Position numbers and translations under genes: made by a program. This document shows positions 13,131 to 24,534 of a stretch of 64,000 bases of DNA, in pieces. The stretch is from Anopheles merus (taxonomy: Eukaryota > Arthropoda > Insecta > Diptera > Culicidae): NCBI RefSeq assembly GCF_017562075.2, contig NC_054085.1, positions 39,768,539 through 39,832,538 of the forward strand. Reading direction: 5' to 3'. Each line of letters begins with the position of its first letter. Position 1 is the stretch's first letter. The notes below the pieces were generated by a model. The model ran no database searches, was not told the DNA's origin, and saw nothing but the letters and a program-made list of their open reading frames with translations.

Positions 13131-13950
13131 CCCTACCAGCATTAAACGGCTTTGAAGGCATTCAGAAGGCATTTAAGGCCTTAGTCGCCTTAGAAGGCGA
13201 ATAAAGATTTCAACCGAAACTTTCACGGCTGTAACGGGTTCTCTTCGAAATCTTTCAACTTTTTGATTCAAGGAGAACAGATAGCTTGCCGCCATCTTAG
13301 CTTGTTTATGTACTGAATTTGCACCTGTACCAATGTAACTGCCAAATAGAGCAGTAATAACGCTTTTGGTTCCGAATCGAGAAAGCGTGTGTTCAAATCC
13401 AGATTTTTATGATCTTTTTTCTGCGTTTATTTCTTTTTAAATTAATTTTTTCTTACTATAATTACTTTAAACAAAATTTATGTGAAGCGAAATTAAAATA
13501 ATACCTTTAAAAAAAAAATAATTACACTATGTTCACCGTTCATTATCAGGATGGGAGAAATATGTATCTCATTTTTCCTTTTATTTTAGTTATCGAAATG
13601 AGTTTGATATATTATCACCTTTCAATGAGTTGGTCTTTAACAACCGAATAATGTAGACCATCTTTAATAAAGTGAAATAGCTCAGAGCTTAACGCAAGAG
13701 AACATAACACGTAAATCGTGCTATCGAATCTCACGCTCATATCTGGGAACACTACAACAGTGCAGTGCTGAAGACGCTTGTAAGGTTTTCTTTTGACAGT
13801 TGCAATTTCAAATTTCAAATTAAAAGCGAAATTTTTCATTGACATATTTCAAAGGCATTTAATTACTGCTAAATGCACTGCTGATCGCCTTCAATTCGCC
13901 GGCGATTACAAGGCGATTAGAAGGCATTTAACGGAAATTTGCGGGTAGGG
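13131..13950 (-). mobile_element. Family K MITE, full-length copy K1
   Basis: 820 bp from CCCTACCAGCATTAAACGG to the complement of CCCTACCCGCAAATTTCCG, flanked by a 2-bp duplication GA. Copy K3 (39970-40791) is nearly identical in inverse orientation. Both ends carry GAAGGC/GCCTTC and AGGCGAT/ATCGCC sub-repeats. It contains a 76-codon frame (13845-13615, minus) that K3 preserves with one substitution. No transposase is present, so it is presumably mobilised in trans. Confidence 0.88.
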
Positions 13951-14199
13951 GAAAAACTACGCTACATGTGTAATATACAGTTCTCAAAATTATAAGGGGA
14001 ATTTTGCCGTGAAATTTTGTAAAGTACTGAAAAAAAAATTTTTTTAAGTTTTGTATTCAAAAAAAAACCCCTGTCAATTTTGAAAAGCTTGCCATAGAAA
14101 AAATAACAAGTTGAACCGATCTATGCGCAGTTATGAAACTGCATTAGTTTATTCTATTTTCTTCAGAATATTGCATGGATATTGGATTGCCCATTCAAA

Positions 14200-14665
14200 T
14201 GTTATAAGACTCCAAAGCCGTTAGCTACCCGTGTAGCCCGGATGCCTGGAATAGGGGTATTGAGAAAAATAAAAAAAAGGGTTATTGTACTCGAAAAATT
14301 TTATGAAAAGAGAAAAAGATGGCTATGGTATACACACATATTCCAAATTTCAATTCAATCGGATTCCTAGAATCAAATAAATAATCAATACAAATTGATT
14401 AGCTACCCGTGTAGCCGATTGCCTTGATCAGGGATAACCTTTAAGTTGATAATCGGACACCCGAGTATTTTTTCAACTTTAAACTGCAATAACTTTTGAT
14501 TCATTACTTTTATTCATTTGAAATTTTTCATAGCCGCCCAATTTTTAATTTCCGATGTTTTTGGTGCATAAATTGTAATTTTCAACAAGCTGTAAGTATT
14601 TTATTTTGATTTATTTTTAACTTTACCACGTATGTTGGCAACAAGCTTACCTGCGGGTATTCCAT
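14200..14665 (-). mobile_element. Degenerate relative of TTAA family P
   Basis: The stretch 14445-14660 matches, in inverse orientation and with many changes, the right portion of the P1/P2 elements: ACCTTTAAGTTG, the decayed CCCGAGTATT (CCCGGGTATC in P), TTGCAGTTCG-like and CTTTACCACGT segments in the same order. A second GCTACCCGTGTAGCC motif near 14220 and 14400 suggests two overlapping old insertions. No TTAA boundary is readable. Confidence 0.5.
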
Positions 14666-14674
14666 TACGAGTTA

Positions 14675-15038
14675 CATGCGGTCCCCGAGATACACGGTAC
14701 CTCTTATACGCGGATTCGGAGATACGCGGTTTTCCAAATTTGACAGTTCTTTGAGCAAATTGTACTGATTTGACACATCCATTGTGAAATACCAAATAAT
14801 TTCCGTATTGAACGAATGTAAAATACTATTTGAAAAGGTTTAAAATTGTTCAATTCAGTAGAAACATGTCAAATAATTAATTTGGTGGCGAAAACCACTC
14901 CCTACTTGCAAAATTGCATGAAAATTAGTGATATTTTGGCTGGAAATCACGAGATTCGACTTACGCGGAAATTCGAGATACGCGGTATTTTGCGGTCGTT
15001 TTCGGTCCCCATTAACCGTGTATCTCGGGGACCGCCTG
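14675..15038. mobile_element. Family M MITE, copy M1
   Basis: 364 bp with ends CATGCGGTCCCCGAGATACA and, reversed, CAGGCGGTCCCCGAGATACA, bounded by TA on both sides. The interior contains TTGAGCAAATTGTACTGATT, a block shared with families Q and S. It is non-coding. The right end abuts a fragment of family Q. Confidence 0.85.
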
Positions 15039-15040
15039 TA

Positions 15041-15219
15041 CACGGTTCTCGACTTACGCGGTTTTCTAAATTTGACAGATTATATGTCAAATCAGTACAA
15101 TTTGCTTCAAGTTCGGGAAAAATTGCAGTTTTGCTAACAAATTGAAACCGCTTGAAAGCCAGAAATATGAGAATTTTCTGCACTAACCATATCAAATAAA
15201 TGATAAAGTGTATAAAAAT
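15041..15219 (-). mobile_element. Partial family Q MITE (Q1)
   Basis: Matches in inverse orientation the interior of Q2 (36863-37118), including TATACACTTTATCATTTATT and AAATTCTAATATTTCTGGCT-type blocks in the complement. Its outer end has been replaced by M1 and its inner side is interrupted by the hAT-like element F1, which duplicated ATAAAAAT at the junction. Confidence 0.6.
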
Positions 15220-15543
15220 CAAGGACCGTAAAGATATCAGGTCAAGTTATAAGCCCGTTTTGACAGCTAGGTGGAAGAAGAATCAACGAAGAAAACTGAC
15301 AGTTAGTTTTCCGCGTTTGGCGAACGCTTCTAGTTCTCGAAGGAAAATTTCCATTTAAATCACGGGCTGTGTTCTAATAAACTAAAATATTCACCCAAAT
15401 TGATCTCCACCAAATATTGACCATGCAAAACGTAAACAATCCATCAATACATATACAAGCGGAAAACCATCTGTCAAAATCGGTGCCCAGGGGGGGGATC
15501 GCCAAAAGCGCTATAACTACACCTCATTATATATTCCACCTTG
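15220..15543 (+). mobile_element. Family F hAT-like MITE, copy F1
   Basis: 324 bp, CAAGGACCGTAAAG to TTCCACCTTG, with 5-bp terminal inverted repeat CAAGG/CCTTG. The 8 bases before (ATAAAAAT) are repeated exactly after the element. Short inverted ends plus an 8-bp duplication are typical of hAT transposons. Other copies are at 55224-55547 and 61467-61791. No transposase. Confidence 0.88.
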
Positions 15544-15589
15544 ATAAAAATACTTAATTACATAAAAAACTACGGTTTACATATGTAAC

Positions 15590-15766
15590 CAAGGTGTTTT
15601 AATATGACAAAGTGAAGTTGTTCAGAACAAAATGACGTTTCTCGACTTGACATAACTGTTCCGGGGGCTCCGGTATAAAAGTTGATGAGGGCTGGTGCGG
15701 ACATGTCTCGCACAATGTCGCACAGCAAAAGCGATAAAAATCAACCTTCTAAATCTATACACCTTG
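15590..15766 (+). mobile_element. Family G hAT-like MITE, copy G1
   Basis: 177 bp from CAAGGTGTTTTAATATGAC to ATACACCTTG. The flanking octamers TATGTAAC and TATGAAAC differ at one position, consistent with an aged 8-bp duplication. It shares the CAAGG end with family F but not the interior. Other copies: 31988-32190 (partial) and 47453-48868 (split by insertions). Confidence 0.75.
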
Positions 15767-15830
15767 TATGAAACCAGTTATTTTTTGTGTCAAAACGTGT
15801 GGAAACCCGGGTATCCCGATTGCCAACTTA

Positions 15831-15994
15831 GGCCAAAAATACTCGGACCGGAATTTCGCGGCCGCGGAATTCCGCCTGCTGTCAAACCCATGTACAAAGT
15901 GTCAACGGCAATTTTCGCGAACTGTCATATCCATACATTTTTCAGCAAGCGGAATTCCGCGGCCGCGAAATCCCGGTTCCCTGTATTTTCGGCC
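15831..15994. mobile_element. Harbinger-like palindromic MITE X
   Basis: 164 bp with nearly perfect terminal inverted repeats of about 46 bp that contain GCGGCCGCGGAATTCCGC. It is flanked by TTA on both sides. A 3-bp TTA/TAA duplication and GGC-type ends are characteristic of PIF/Harbinger elements. It sits inside a fragment resembling family P (ACCCGGGTATCCCGATTGCC, just upstream). Confidence 0.75.
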
Positions 15995-16913
15995 TTAGGC
16001 CGCAAATACACGACGCGCGTTTCCGTGGGCGCGTTCAAACGCTTATAACAGTTCCGCAGAGATATCCAGCAAGAGCATCTCTGCGTTTCCGCGGTAGCGC
16101 GTTCGAATGACGTTTGTTTGTTGCCATCTCTACGGATAAAACAGATCTGAAAATGTAAAACACCTGATATGTTTTATCCACCTTGTCTCCACCACCTGAT
16201 CTCTTTAATCCACCTTGGTTCGACCTGATCATAATGAACCACTGTGACGTCACAACGCCGCACAGTTTATTGCAAACCATTGACTAGGTGAGACCGAAAA
16301 ACCGTTGCCGACAGCTGTTTGATTCGTTTGCCTCCATTTTCTTCCCTGTTTAAAAAAGGAAGCGCTTTCTCGTCAAGCAGTTCGGCTTAGTTCTAGTTTT
16401 TTTCGTGTCCTATGTCCTGTATTAGTGATTGAGTGTTTGTTTCGATGTGATGTTAAAATTACATTATATTTGATGGAAATTTGTTTCATAGTTGTATGAA
16501 AATACCCCATCTCTAAAAATAATGCGCTAAGAGGCATTCTCAAGCCAAGCGCTAAGTTCGGCACGCACGCACTAATCTGCTTGCAGCATTATTTGCTTGC
16601 ATATCTCAGAATTTATAGGTCTTGTCCTCTATATATATATATGTATATACATATATATTGCAAGATACACGCAATTGAATAAACAGGTGACAATCTGCAG
16701 AAATATCTAAACTAATAACAACCTGAAGCATTCAAGTGCGTAAATAGTTGGCGAAGCCCACACATACATACATACAACGAAGCTTCCTTCGTCTTATGCG
16801 AAGCAACCTTAGACTCTCAATACTAATCAACTATTTTCCTGCTTAGAAAGGTAAAGAAGGAACAAATAATAAGCTGGTTAACTGTGGGAAAGCTATCCAC
16901 AATAGTGTTAAAA
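15995..16913. other. Upstream region of cyclin A
   Basis: About 900 bp containing the cyclin A 5' UTR and presumably its promoter. An alternating TA tract lies at about 16630-16660. The start site cannot be fixed by eye. No other gene is evident. Confidence 0.5.
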
Positions 16914-18812
16914 ATGGCGACGTTCCGAATTCATGAAGATGTGGAAAAGGAGAACCGCGTGCTGGCGCCTGTGGGAGGAAAGAAAAACGCAATCCTGGCA
17001 TCTAACAATGGCGCTGCGGGGCTACCAGCTGGAAAAAATGTTATTTTACATTCCATTGGCATTCAGCACCAGCAACAACGGACTATGTTCAGCGTTCTCA
17101 GCAATGTCCAAAGCAATGTGGCGAATATGGAAAAGACTGTAAGTTTAAACTTAAACTAGCTGCCTTTGCAAGACATGTGCAGCTAAAGAAACAAAACAAA
17201 TTATTCAACAATTAATGACAGGTAAAGGAGGGCAAAGTAAAAAGTCAACGTGCAGGCGGTGCTGTTCTGTTGCCTAAGTCTGGAAAAGTGAGTGACGAGA
17301 ATGCTGTGGAAGCTAAGCAGAGTATGCAGGTTAAGGCTGTTAAGAAATCATCCGCCCCAAATGAACCGTTCAAAGGGTTCGAGATATACGACGAGTCGAA
17401 AGAAAATGTTAAGGAAATGTGTGTCCCTAAGAAAGATGACGTGATCCATGAGAAGCGGTAAGTAGTTGGATGAAAATTACGAGAAGAAGAAGTTGGTAAT
17501 AATGGCAATTATGCATTTTTGGTATCCATAGCGCTCCTTTGCAAGAGCTAAAACATGCAGAACTGCTCGAAACTCCCATGTCGGTGGGAGAAAACTATTC
17601 TCCAATGTCAATAGACAAGTCGACTAGCATAATTGTCGAAGAAGGACCCATCCCTAGGAACGATCGTGAGCGTTTCTTCGAGGTAGAAGAATACCAGGAA
17701 GACATACTAGTTTATCTTAAAGAAGCCGAAAAGCGCAATCGTCCAAAGCCGGGATATATGCTTAAACAGACTGACATAACCCATTCTATGCGCACAATTC
17801 TGGTCGATTGGTTGGTGGAGGTTTCCGAAGAATACAAACTGCAGGGAGAAACACTTGCCTTAGCCGTATCTTACATCGATCGATTCCTTAGCTTCATGTC
17901 GGTAGTTCGTGCCAAGCTTCAGTTGGTAGGCACAGCCGCCATGTTTATCGCAGCGTAAGCATAGCATAGCATAAGTATTAACCGCATTATTTTATAAGCA
18001 TCTTACTTCCATCACCAATCGCAGAAAGTATGAGGAAATCTATCCACCGGATGTGAGCGAGTTTGTTTACATAACAGATGATACGTACACCAAGACCCAA
18101 GTGTTGCGAATGGAGCAGCTCATACTGAAGGTTCTTTCATTTGATTTGACGGTACCAACTTCGTTGGTATTTACTAATACCTATTGTGTGATGAACGACG
18201 TACCAGATAAAGTGAAATATTTAACGATGGTAATATTTCAGCTTTCTTATGTATTTCACTTGTTTTAGAGACCATTGTGAATTCGTTTCGATTTTCATTT
18301 TGCAGTATCTTTGCGAGTTGTCATTGCTGGAAGCAGATCCATTCCTAACGTATATGCCATCCAAAATTGCAGCCGGTGCATTGGCATTAGCAAGACGCAC
18401 TCTCGATTTGCCAATGTGGTCTAAGATGTTAGAGAACAACACTGGCTACAAACTGGTCGACATGAAAGACATAATTTTAGATCTTAACAAAACTCATGTC
18501 GATGCAGTAACAATGCAACAACAAGCAATACAGGAAAAATACAAATCCAAAACGTAAGCCATTTAGTCTAGGTTTAATAAAAAAGAAGCTCCAATGGACA
18601 ACATCAACATGTAATTTAAATGTTTTTTTTCCATTTTTAGATACCATGAAGTCGCATCCTTACCTGCTACTGAGATAACAAAAGAATCTTTTGATAAGAT
18701 ATGCGCTACATTATGCAATTCTTCTGCTGCAACACTGCTACTTTCTAACACCGACAGTGAGTTGTTGAAGGAAATGGGGCGAGAAAATCCGTCAAACCTA
18801 CTTTTCGTTTAG
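16914..18812 (+). CDS. CycA: Cyclin A
   Basis: Activates CDK1/CDK2 in S phase and mitosis. Six exons with matching phases: 16914-17138, 17222-17457, 17532-17954, 18025-18229, 18306-18553, 18641-18812, giving 502 aa. I preferred the ATG at 16914 (MATFRIHEDVEKEN) over an in-frame ATG 30 bp upstream because it matches the insect cyclin A start. A KEN degradation motif is at residues 12-14. The unstructured N-terminus carries SPMSIDKS near the end of the regulatory region. The cyclin box begins around RPKPGYMLKQTDITHSMRTI and contains the diagnostic ILVDWLVEVSEEYKL and KLQLVGTAAMFIAAKYEEIY. A second cyclin fold follows and the protein ends NPSNLLFV, as in other insect cyclin A proteins. Introns are 70-90 bp. 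No defects seen. Confidence 0.95.
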
Positions 18813-21488
18813 ACGCCGTTAAATTAAGAGGCCCTTTTGTCCCGTTAGAGATTATGTTTGCTTTTTGCTTATTTATACTTGATCTTCATGTCAACACAAA
18901 TATTCTTGATGTATTTGTGTCATGCATTCTATCCTTACTTATGTATCGTTTACTTTTTGTGTAATGCTGAAAAAACTGTATTATTTTGTATCTTTTTATA
19001 ACGTTGCCGAAACTATGGACGAGTTTATTTATAAACTTTTGCTTATTTAATGGCTTTGTCTTTCTGGAATCGTTTCCCATAAAAATTGTCTTTTCCTGTC
19101 ATTTCCCGTCAAAACTACATTTTCGTCTAAGGCAGACTATAGTATGCCAGTGTTTTTGACCATGTCTAGTTCAGAATAACAGCACATACAAATAAAAATG
19201 ACCATTAATGCGACGATTGAACATAAATCATGAATATGGAATACGTTTGTCGATCTCTCAGTAACACCTTTGAAATCGACGCATCCGTATAAGAAAGGTG
19301 GGTAATAAATAGGAAACGATGACGAAGTACGACGATGGCGATTCATACTGAAATTATATTAAATAAAAAAGAATGCTTAGAAACTTAAAAGCGATACATA
19401 GTTGAAACAAAATCTTAAGGATTAAGACATTACATTTTTTTGTTAAACATTTTACAGTGAAATAAAAGATACAAGTAAGACACAAGTAAGAACAAATGCA
19501 TTTTCTTCTTAATTAGAAATATAAACTACATTTGAATATCTTCTAATCATTGTCGTCTATCGTAGGGAATTATATGTAAAATTGCTTTTCATGCATTTCA
19601 GGTTGATGCATTCGTTCTTATCTTTCATGTTTTTCGGGAACTTAATCAGACGTATTCACTCTCTCGCTGTCTCTTGTTAGCCTGCTCACGAGCCTGGAGC
19701 ACGTCATCATAACCTAGCCCGGTCAACAACTATTCTTCAGGATGCTCGGTGGCTGGTTGCAGCCTATCATCCATGTAGGACACCCGATCTCAGACAGGTC
19801 CCATCCAGCCATTGAGCTCGCTGTGCGTCCCTGCACCTAGTGCCGAACTGGGGGTCGCTGTCGAAAACCTTGGTGGGGAATGAATCCGACATCCTCATAA
19901 TATGCCTCAGCCATCGAAAGCTTTCGCCACCGTCAGAATGCTGGGTTCGCCGTACAGCTAAGCAAGCTCGTTGTTCATCCTCCTCCTCAAAACTCCATGC
20001 TCGAATACACCGCCAAAAATGGTCCGGAGGATGCGTCGCTCTTAACACGTTCAGCATGGCGCTGATTTTCATAAACTTTCCATTCCGCCGGCATCTAGAA
20101 CGCAAGCAGTGGATTTTGAACCAATCACGCATGTAAAAAAAATGAGTTTTTTCACCATAATTTCAACTCTACTCTGTTCATCAATACTGTTGTTTTATCA
20201 ACCGCAATAATTCTTAGAACACCGTTCTTTTACTTGCCCACTGCTGCTATTCATGCGAATGGAGTACAATTGTTTGCAATGTTTGTTGTTTTCCTGGCAA
20301 AAGACCAATAACAGGCCCCAGGGCCTGTCATCGGCATACGGGAAAGTTCACTGGCAGGCTTTGGGGCCTGCCATCGGACTGGACGTGTTAAGCTATTTGT
20401 TACCGCTGGTAACTTGCCCAGAGATGGCAGGAAACCTTGTCGTCTGTATCATCGCTCTCGCTGGTGTGTAACATTGCAGTGCTCAACGCTGCATGTAAAG
20501 GGGCTGAACCAGATTCTGCTCTGTAGAACACCACCGCTTGCTACAGATCGCCAGTAATCGATCAAATATCCTTGAAAAGATGCTCTAAAAATGTCGCGAT
20601 TGAACCACCACCCTGTCCTGCTGAGCTCTCCGGTGAGCATTCTGACGGCAGACGCGGAATGGATGCGACAGCTGGAAAAAAAATCGTAAATGGTCGACAG
20701 ATGATTGATTGATGACATCTGTGAGAGATGGGTTATACCATTTTCTCCCAATTGGACTACCAATATTATTTATAATAATTAATTGGATTAGGCCACATCT
20801 TCATGCTACTTTTGGTAAATTATTTCGAAAACGAATGACTGTACATGCTACTCGAGCGGCCGGTATACAAACAAACACAATGCATATAAATGTCAAATGA
20901 ATTCACCGGAAGCATCTAATGACGCGAACCACTTGTTGCCATCTTGCTCAGCATAAACAATAATAGAGCAATATAATCACCTTTTGCAACTGAAATGCTC
21001 CTGCAGTGTTGATCAATGGCAAGGAAATAGCCTTCCTCGAACAGAAAAAAGGAATTTTTCTTTAAAATATCAAAGTGATTGTTTGGCCATAATTTGACAA
21101 GAAGTCCCGTTATACCGGTTTGGAGCTTCTTTTTGTGATTTGTTGTTTTTATCATTGAATGCCTCGTCGATTCAGTGAAAGGCGTCGCTGGTTAAATTTT
21201 CTACAGATTGAAAGCTATCTGGTCTCCGAGCGAAGAATGAACCGTGTGGAGTTCTTATTTGCTTTGCTTTCTGCACCGTGTAGCATTTTTACCTCGTTCT
21301 GAAAGCAAGTGAATTGTTTGTCCAAGTGTGTGGCTGCATTGGGGCACAATTGCCAGCTCATCATATTGAAAAGGTTTGCCACGATAGCGATACCGGTACA
21401 CGAGTGGTATTTATGAGTAGTATTGTCCATTTTTAGCCATAATATTTGATTGTTGGTGGTATTCTCTTTGTAGGTGTGCAGCTCGGAG
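18813..21488. other. Intergenic region between cyclin A and the GALNT gene
   Basis: It holds the cyclin A 3' UTR, a decayed non-LTR retrotransposon tail (19690-20140) and unassigned AT-rich DNA. A small pair of GC-rich hairpin-like repeats (CAGGCCCCAGGGCCTG and CAGGCTTTGGGGCCTG) lies near 20313-20372. The last few hundred bases contain the GALNT 5' UTR. Confidence 0.5.
19690..20140 (-). pseudogene. Tail of a non-LTR retrotransposon ORF2
   Basis: The minus-strand frame 20132-19767 contains RWLRHIMRMSDSFPTKVFDS and DPQFGTRCRDAQRAQWLDG, the RW.GH..RM....P.K pattern found after the reverse-transcriptase domain of dipteran LINEs. The 5' part with the catalytic YxDD core is missing and the reading frame is short, so this is a dead truncated copy, as 5' truncation during reverse transcription commonly produces. 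Confidence 0.7.
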
Positions 21489-23318
21489 ATGAGGAGAAAC
21501 GTACGTACACTGATAAAGTACTTGTTTGTATCAGGAGGAGCGTTGTTGTTTATCACATTGCTAATCCGTTCATTTAGCGACAATGCTAAAAATACTCTCG
21601 ATGGGGTGTTTGGGCCGGAAGCACAAATGCAGAAGGAATCACACGCAAGAGAAGGATCTTTCTTTAACAATCCATCTAAGAATGTGCATCAGAAGCGGAT
21701 CGATTGGCATAACTATGATCTCATCCATGAAGAAGCCAAGCGGAGCGGTGTCGGGGAACATGGAAAAGCAGGCCAGCTTGATAAAAGCGAACATGAGATG
21801 AAGGATAAATTATTCAAAAAGAATGGATTCAATGCAGTATTAAGCGATAAAATTTCTCTTAATAGATCGCTTCCCGACATAAGGCATCGGGGATGCCGAA
21901 AAAAACAGTACTTGAGCGAACTTCCCACTGTAAGTGTCGTCGTTCCATTCTACAACGAACATTGGAGTACTCTGTTACGGACTGCTTCCAGTGTCTTGCT
22001 GCGGTCGCCTCCGGAGCTCATCGCCGAAATTATCCTCGTTGATGACTGTAGCACAAAGGAGTTCCTGAAGCAACAGCTGGATGAATACGTCGCCGAAAAT
22101 ATGCCAAAAGTGAAAGTAGTAAGATTGCCAGAACGCTCAGGGTTAATTACTGCTCGACTGGCTGGTGCTAAAATTGCTACAGCTGATGTGCTTATTTTCC
22201 TGGATTCCCACACGGAAGCGAACGTGAATTGGTTGCCTCCATTGCTGGAACCTATAGCCGAAGACTATCGCACATGTGTCTGTCCTTTCATCGATGTAAT
22301 CGATTGGGATACGTTCGAGTACCGAGCGCAGGACGAAGGAGCCCGAGGTGCGTTCGATTGGAAATTTTTTTACAAGCGTCTACCACTTTTGCCGAGAGAT
22401 TTGCAAAATCCCACTGAACCATTCGAAAGTCCAGTAATGGCCGGCGGACTGTTTGCTATAAGTGCAAAGTTTTTCTGGGAAATCGGAGGCTACGATGAGG
22501 GCCTGGACATCTGGGGTGGAGAACAGTATGAGCTGAGTTTTAAGATATGGCAATGTGGTGGCAAGATGTACGATGCTCCATGCTCGCGCGTCGGTCACAT
22601 ATATCGCGGATACGCTCCGTTCGGCAATCCACGCAAGAAAGATTTCCTCACGCGAAACTACAAACGTGTGGCCGAAGTCTGGATGGATGAATACAAGGAA
22701 TATCTGTATATGCGCGATCGCAAGAAATATGAAAATACGGACGTAGGAGATATTTCACGACAGCTGGCGATACGCGAGAAACTGCAGTGCAAACCATTCA
22801 AATGGTTCATGACCCAAGTGGCATTCGATCTGATTGAGAAATATCCCCCAATAGAGCCACCAGACTTTGCGAACGGCGCCATACAGAGCGTCGCCAATGC
22901 AGCCCTCTGCGTGGATACGCTAAATCATGGCGAAAAACAAACAATTGGGTTGTACTCTTGCGCTGAGGACAAAAAACAACCACAGCCGAATCAGTTTTTC
23001 CAACTATCCTGGCATCGCGATCTACGTATCAAGTTCGGTGAGCTTTGCTGGGACGTATCGGAGAGTGTGCCAAATGCCAAAATTCTACTGTACCATTGTC
23101 ACGGCGGGCAAGGTAATCAGTTGTGGCGGTATGAGCCTGAGACGCAGATGTTAAAACAGGGCAAAAATAACCGATGCCTCGATATGAACCCCAATAACCG
23201 AGAAGTGTTCGTGAATCCGTGTGATCCTACTAACCCACGACAAAAATGGCGTTGGGGTTTCATAAATGCGACTTCTATAGCTCAATGGAATTCATACGGC
23301 GCTAAGATAATCGAGTAG
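21489..23318 (+). CDS. Polypeptide N-acetylgalactosaminyltransferase
   Basis: Golgi type II enzyme that starts mucin-type O-glycosylation by moving GalNAc from UDP-GalNAc to Ser/Thr (family GT27). One exon, 609 aa. The ATG at 21489 (MRRNVRTLIKYLF) gives a short cytoplasmic tail and a signal anchor at about residues 9-28. The glycosyltransferase A-like domain starts at LPTVSVVVPFYNEHWSTLLR, with the DxH metal site in IFLDSHTEANVNW, and the Gal/GalNAc-T motif DIWGGEQYELSFKIWQCGG. The C-terminal ricin-type lectin domain shows ALCVDT, LCWDVS, CLDM and QxW motifs (QLWRY, QKWRW). The ending of the catalytic domain (RVAEVWMDEYKEYLY) and lectin spacing resemble GALNT10/Drosophila Pgant6 more than GALNT1, but I did not align them. 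No introns, unlike many paralogues. Confidence 0.95.
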   Translation: MRRNVRTLIKYLFVSGGALLFITLLIRSFSDNAKNTLDGVFGPEAQMQKESHAREGSFFNNPSKNVHQKRIDWHNYDLIHEEAKRSGVGEHGKAGQLDKSEHEMKDKLFKKNGFNAVLSDKISLNRSLPDIRHRGCRKKQYLSELPTVSVVVPFYNEHWSTLLRTASSVLLRSPPELIAEIILVDDCSTKEFLKQQLDEYVAENMPKVKVVRLPERSGLITARLAGAKIATADVLIFLDSHTEANVNWLPPLLEPIAEDYRTCVCPFIDVIDWDTFEYRAQDEGARGAFDWKFFYKRLPLLPRDLQNPTEPFESPVMAGGLFAISAKFFWEIGGYDEGLDIWGGEQYELSFKIWQCGGKMYDAPCSRVGHIYRGYAPFGNPRKKDFLTRNYKRVAEVWMDEYKEYLYMRDRKKYENTDVGDISRQLAIREKLQCKPFKWFMTQVAFDLIEKYPPIEPPDFANGAIQSVANAALCVDTLNHGEKQTIGLYSCAEDKKQPQPNQFFQLSWHRDLRIKFGELCWDVSESVPNAKILLYHCHGGQGNQLWRYEPETQMLKQGKNNRCLDMNPNNREVFVNPCDPTNPRQKWRWGFINATSIAQWNSYGAKIIE

Positions 23319-23872
23319 ATAAAACATATTATATTTTAAAACAGAACTGCTGTACAGTGGTTTGCTCAGTTCTAGTTGCGAAGTAATTAGAAAGTTTTGC
23401 ATTGGTCGGCAGACCGGGCACGCTATCATTAGTGAAAACTAGAAACATTTGCTCAAAGCTGATGAAATTTTAAATAAATACTTTATTTCTATTCTGCCAT
23501 AATAAAGTGCTGTAAGATAATAACTGTTCTAGGCATTGTACAGTTTGGACAATATGAAAAACAAAATGATAACGATACTTTGTCGCTGGTCGGATGAAAG
23601 CTCCTATAGATTTCAGCGTGCAAAGTATTACTCTGCGCTTACCTAGTTGCTGATAGGCCGAAGAGAAAATACTGTTCTTGTATTAAAGCTAAACAGCTTC
23701 CATCTTTAAACAAATATTTGACCATAGGCAGCGTAACAATAGAAGGAATAGTGAAAGATTTCAATATAGCATGCGGGTAAAATAAAACAATAAATAGGGA
23801 AAAAATAATCAGTAGATTTTTTTCCATGTATGTGTGTTAAGCTGTCGATTGTTGTCGATTTCACTGTTCATA
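23319..23872. other. 3' flanks of convergent GALNT and Mpv17-like genes
   Basis: The 550 bp between two convergent stop codons. AATAAA motifs near 23474 and 23503 could serve the plus-strand gene. Nothing else is recognisable. Confidence 0.5.
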
Positions 23873-24534
23873 TCATTCCTGCTTTATCGATTTCATTTTT
23901 TGTGTTATTTCAGAAATGAAATCATCGTTATGTTTGATGTAGCAGAGAAACACGTTGTACAGCATGGTAATGGCATTAATATAAAGGACACGATATTTTG
24001 GGCTAAGTAAGTAGAAGTTTATAAACTGTGTCGGAGGCCATACGAGCCAATCCGCTGTATAGATAGTCCAGTACTTGTAGCGCAGTTCGGCGTTACAGTC
24101 CTTTACAGAAGCACCTTCCAGAAGACCAGCGCTGTATAAATATGTAACGATGAAGATGGGTGATATAACAACCTGATCGATGGCAATCTTTTTGAACACC
24201 GTTCGTACGGTAGCGCCGGGAAGATATGCGTCCATCCATTTGTAAAGATAATGATGCAGTGGGCCTTGGGAAAGGCCTACCAATGTCATATTTACTGTGC
24301 CATGAAATATAAAAAATAAACTATAATAAAAAATTGCTAATAGCCCTGAAAAGGGGAACAGTAATGCTTACAGGCTCGCTGCCTTTCGAGGCCTTCTGAA
24401 GCAGATGTAGTTTTCTCCTGTCGTCGTTCAATTTCTTGAGCCGCAACATCTCCCGCCAGCATCAGTACGCCGGAACTAATAGTATTGGTAACTAGAAGAT
24501 ATCGCCCAAACAGCAGTTTCCAAACTCCTCTCAT
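23873..24534 (-). CDS. Mpv17/PMP22-family membrane protein
   Basis: Small multi-pass protein of the mitochondrial inner or peroxisomal membrane; Mpv17-family members affect mitochondrial DNA and ribosome maintenance. Exon 1 is 24534-24372 and exon 2 is 24294-23873, with a 77-bp intron (donor GTAAGC, acceptor CACAG). Phases agree and yield 194 aa. The start MRGVWKLLFGRYLLVTNT is typical. Signature segments are GLSQGPLHHYLYKWMD, KKIAIDQVVISPIF and the family motif WTIYTADWLVWPPTQFINFY near residues 130-150, with about four membrane segments. It looks closest to Mpv17-like protein 2 but the subfamily is inferred. The stop of GALNT faces it 550 bp away. Confidence 0.92.

Noticed and set aside
16884..16913. 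Upstream in-frame ATG as the cyclin A start
   Set aside because: The downstream ATG matches the conserved insect start (MA.F.IH.D), so the extra ten codons are more likely leader.
20313..20372. Regulatory hairpins between cyclin A and GALNT
   Set aside because: Two short GC-rich palindromes exist but are too small to assign and have no supporting context.
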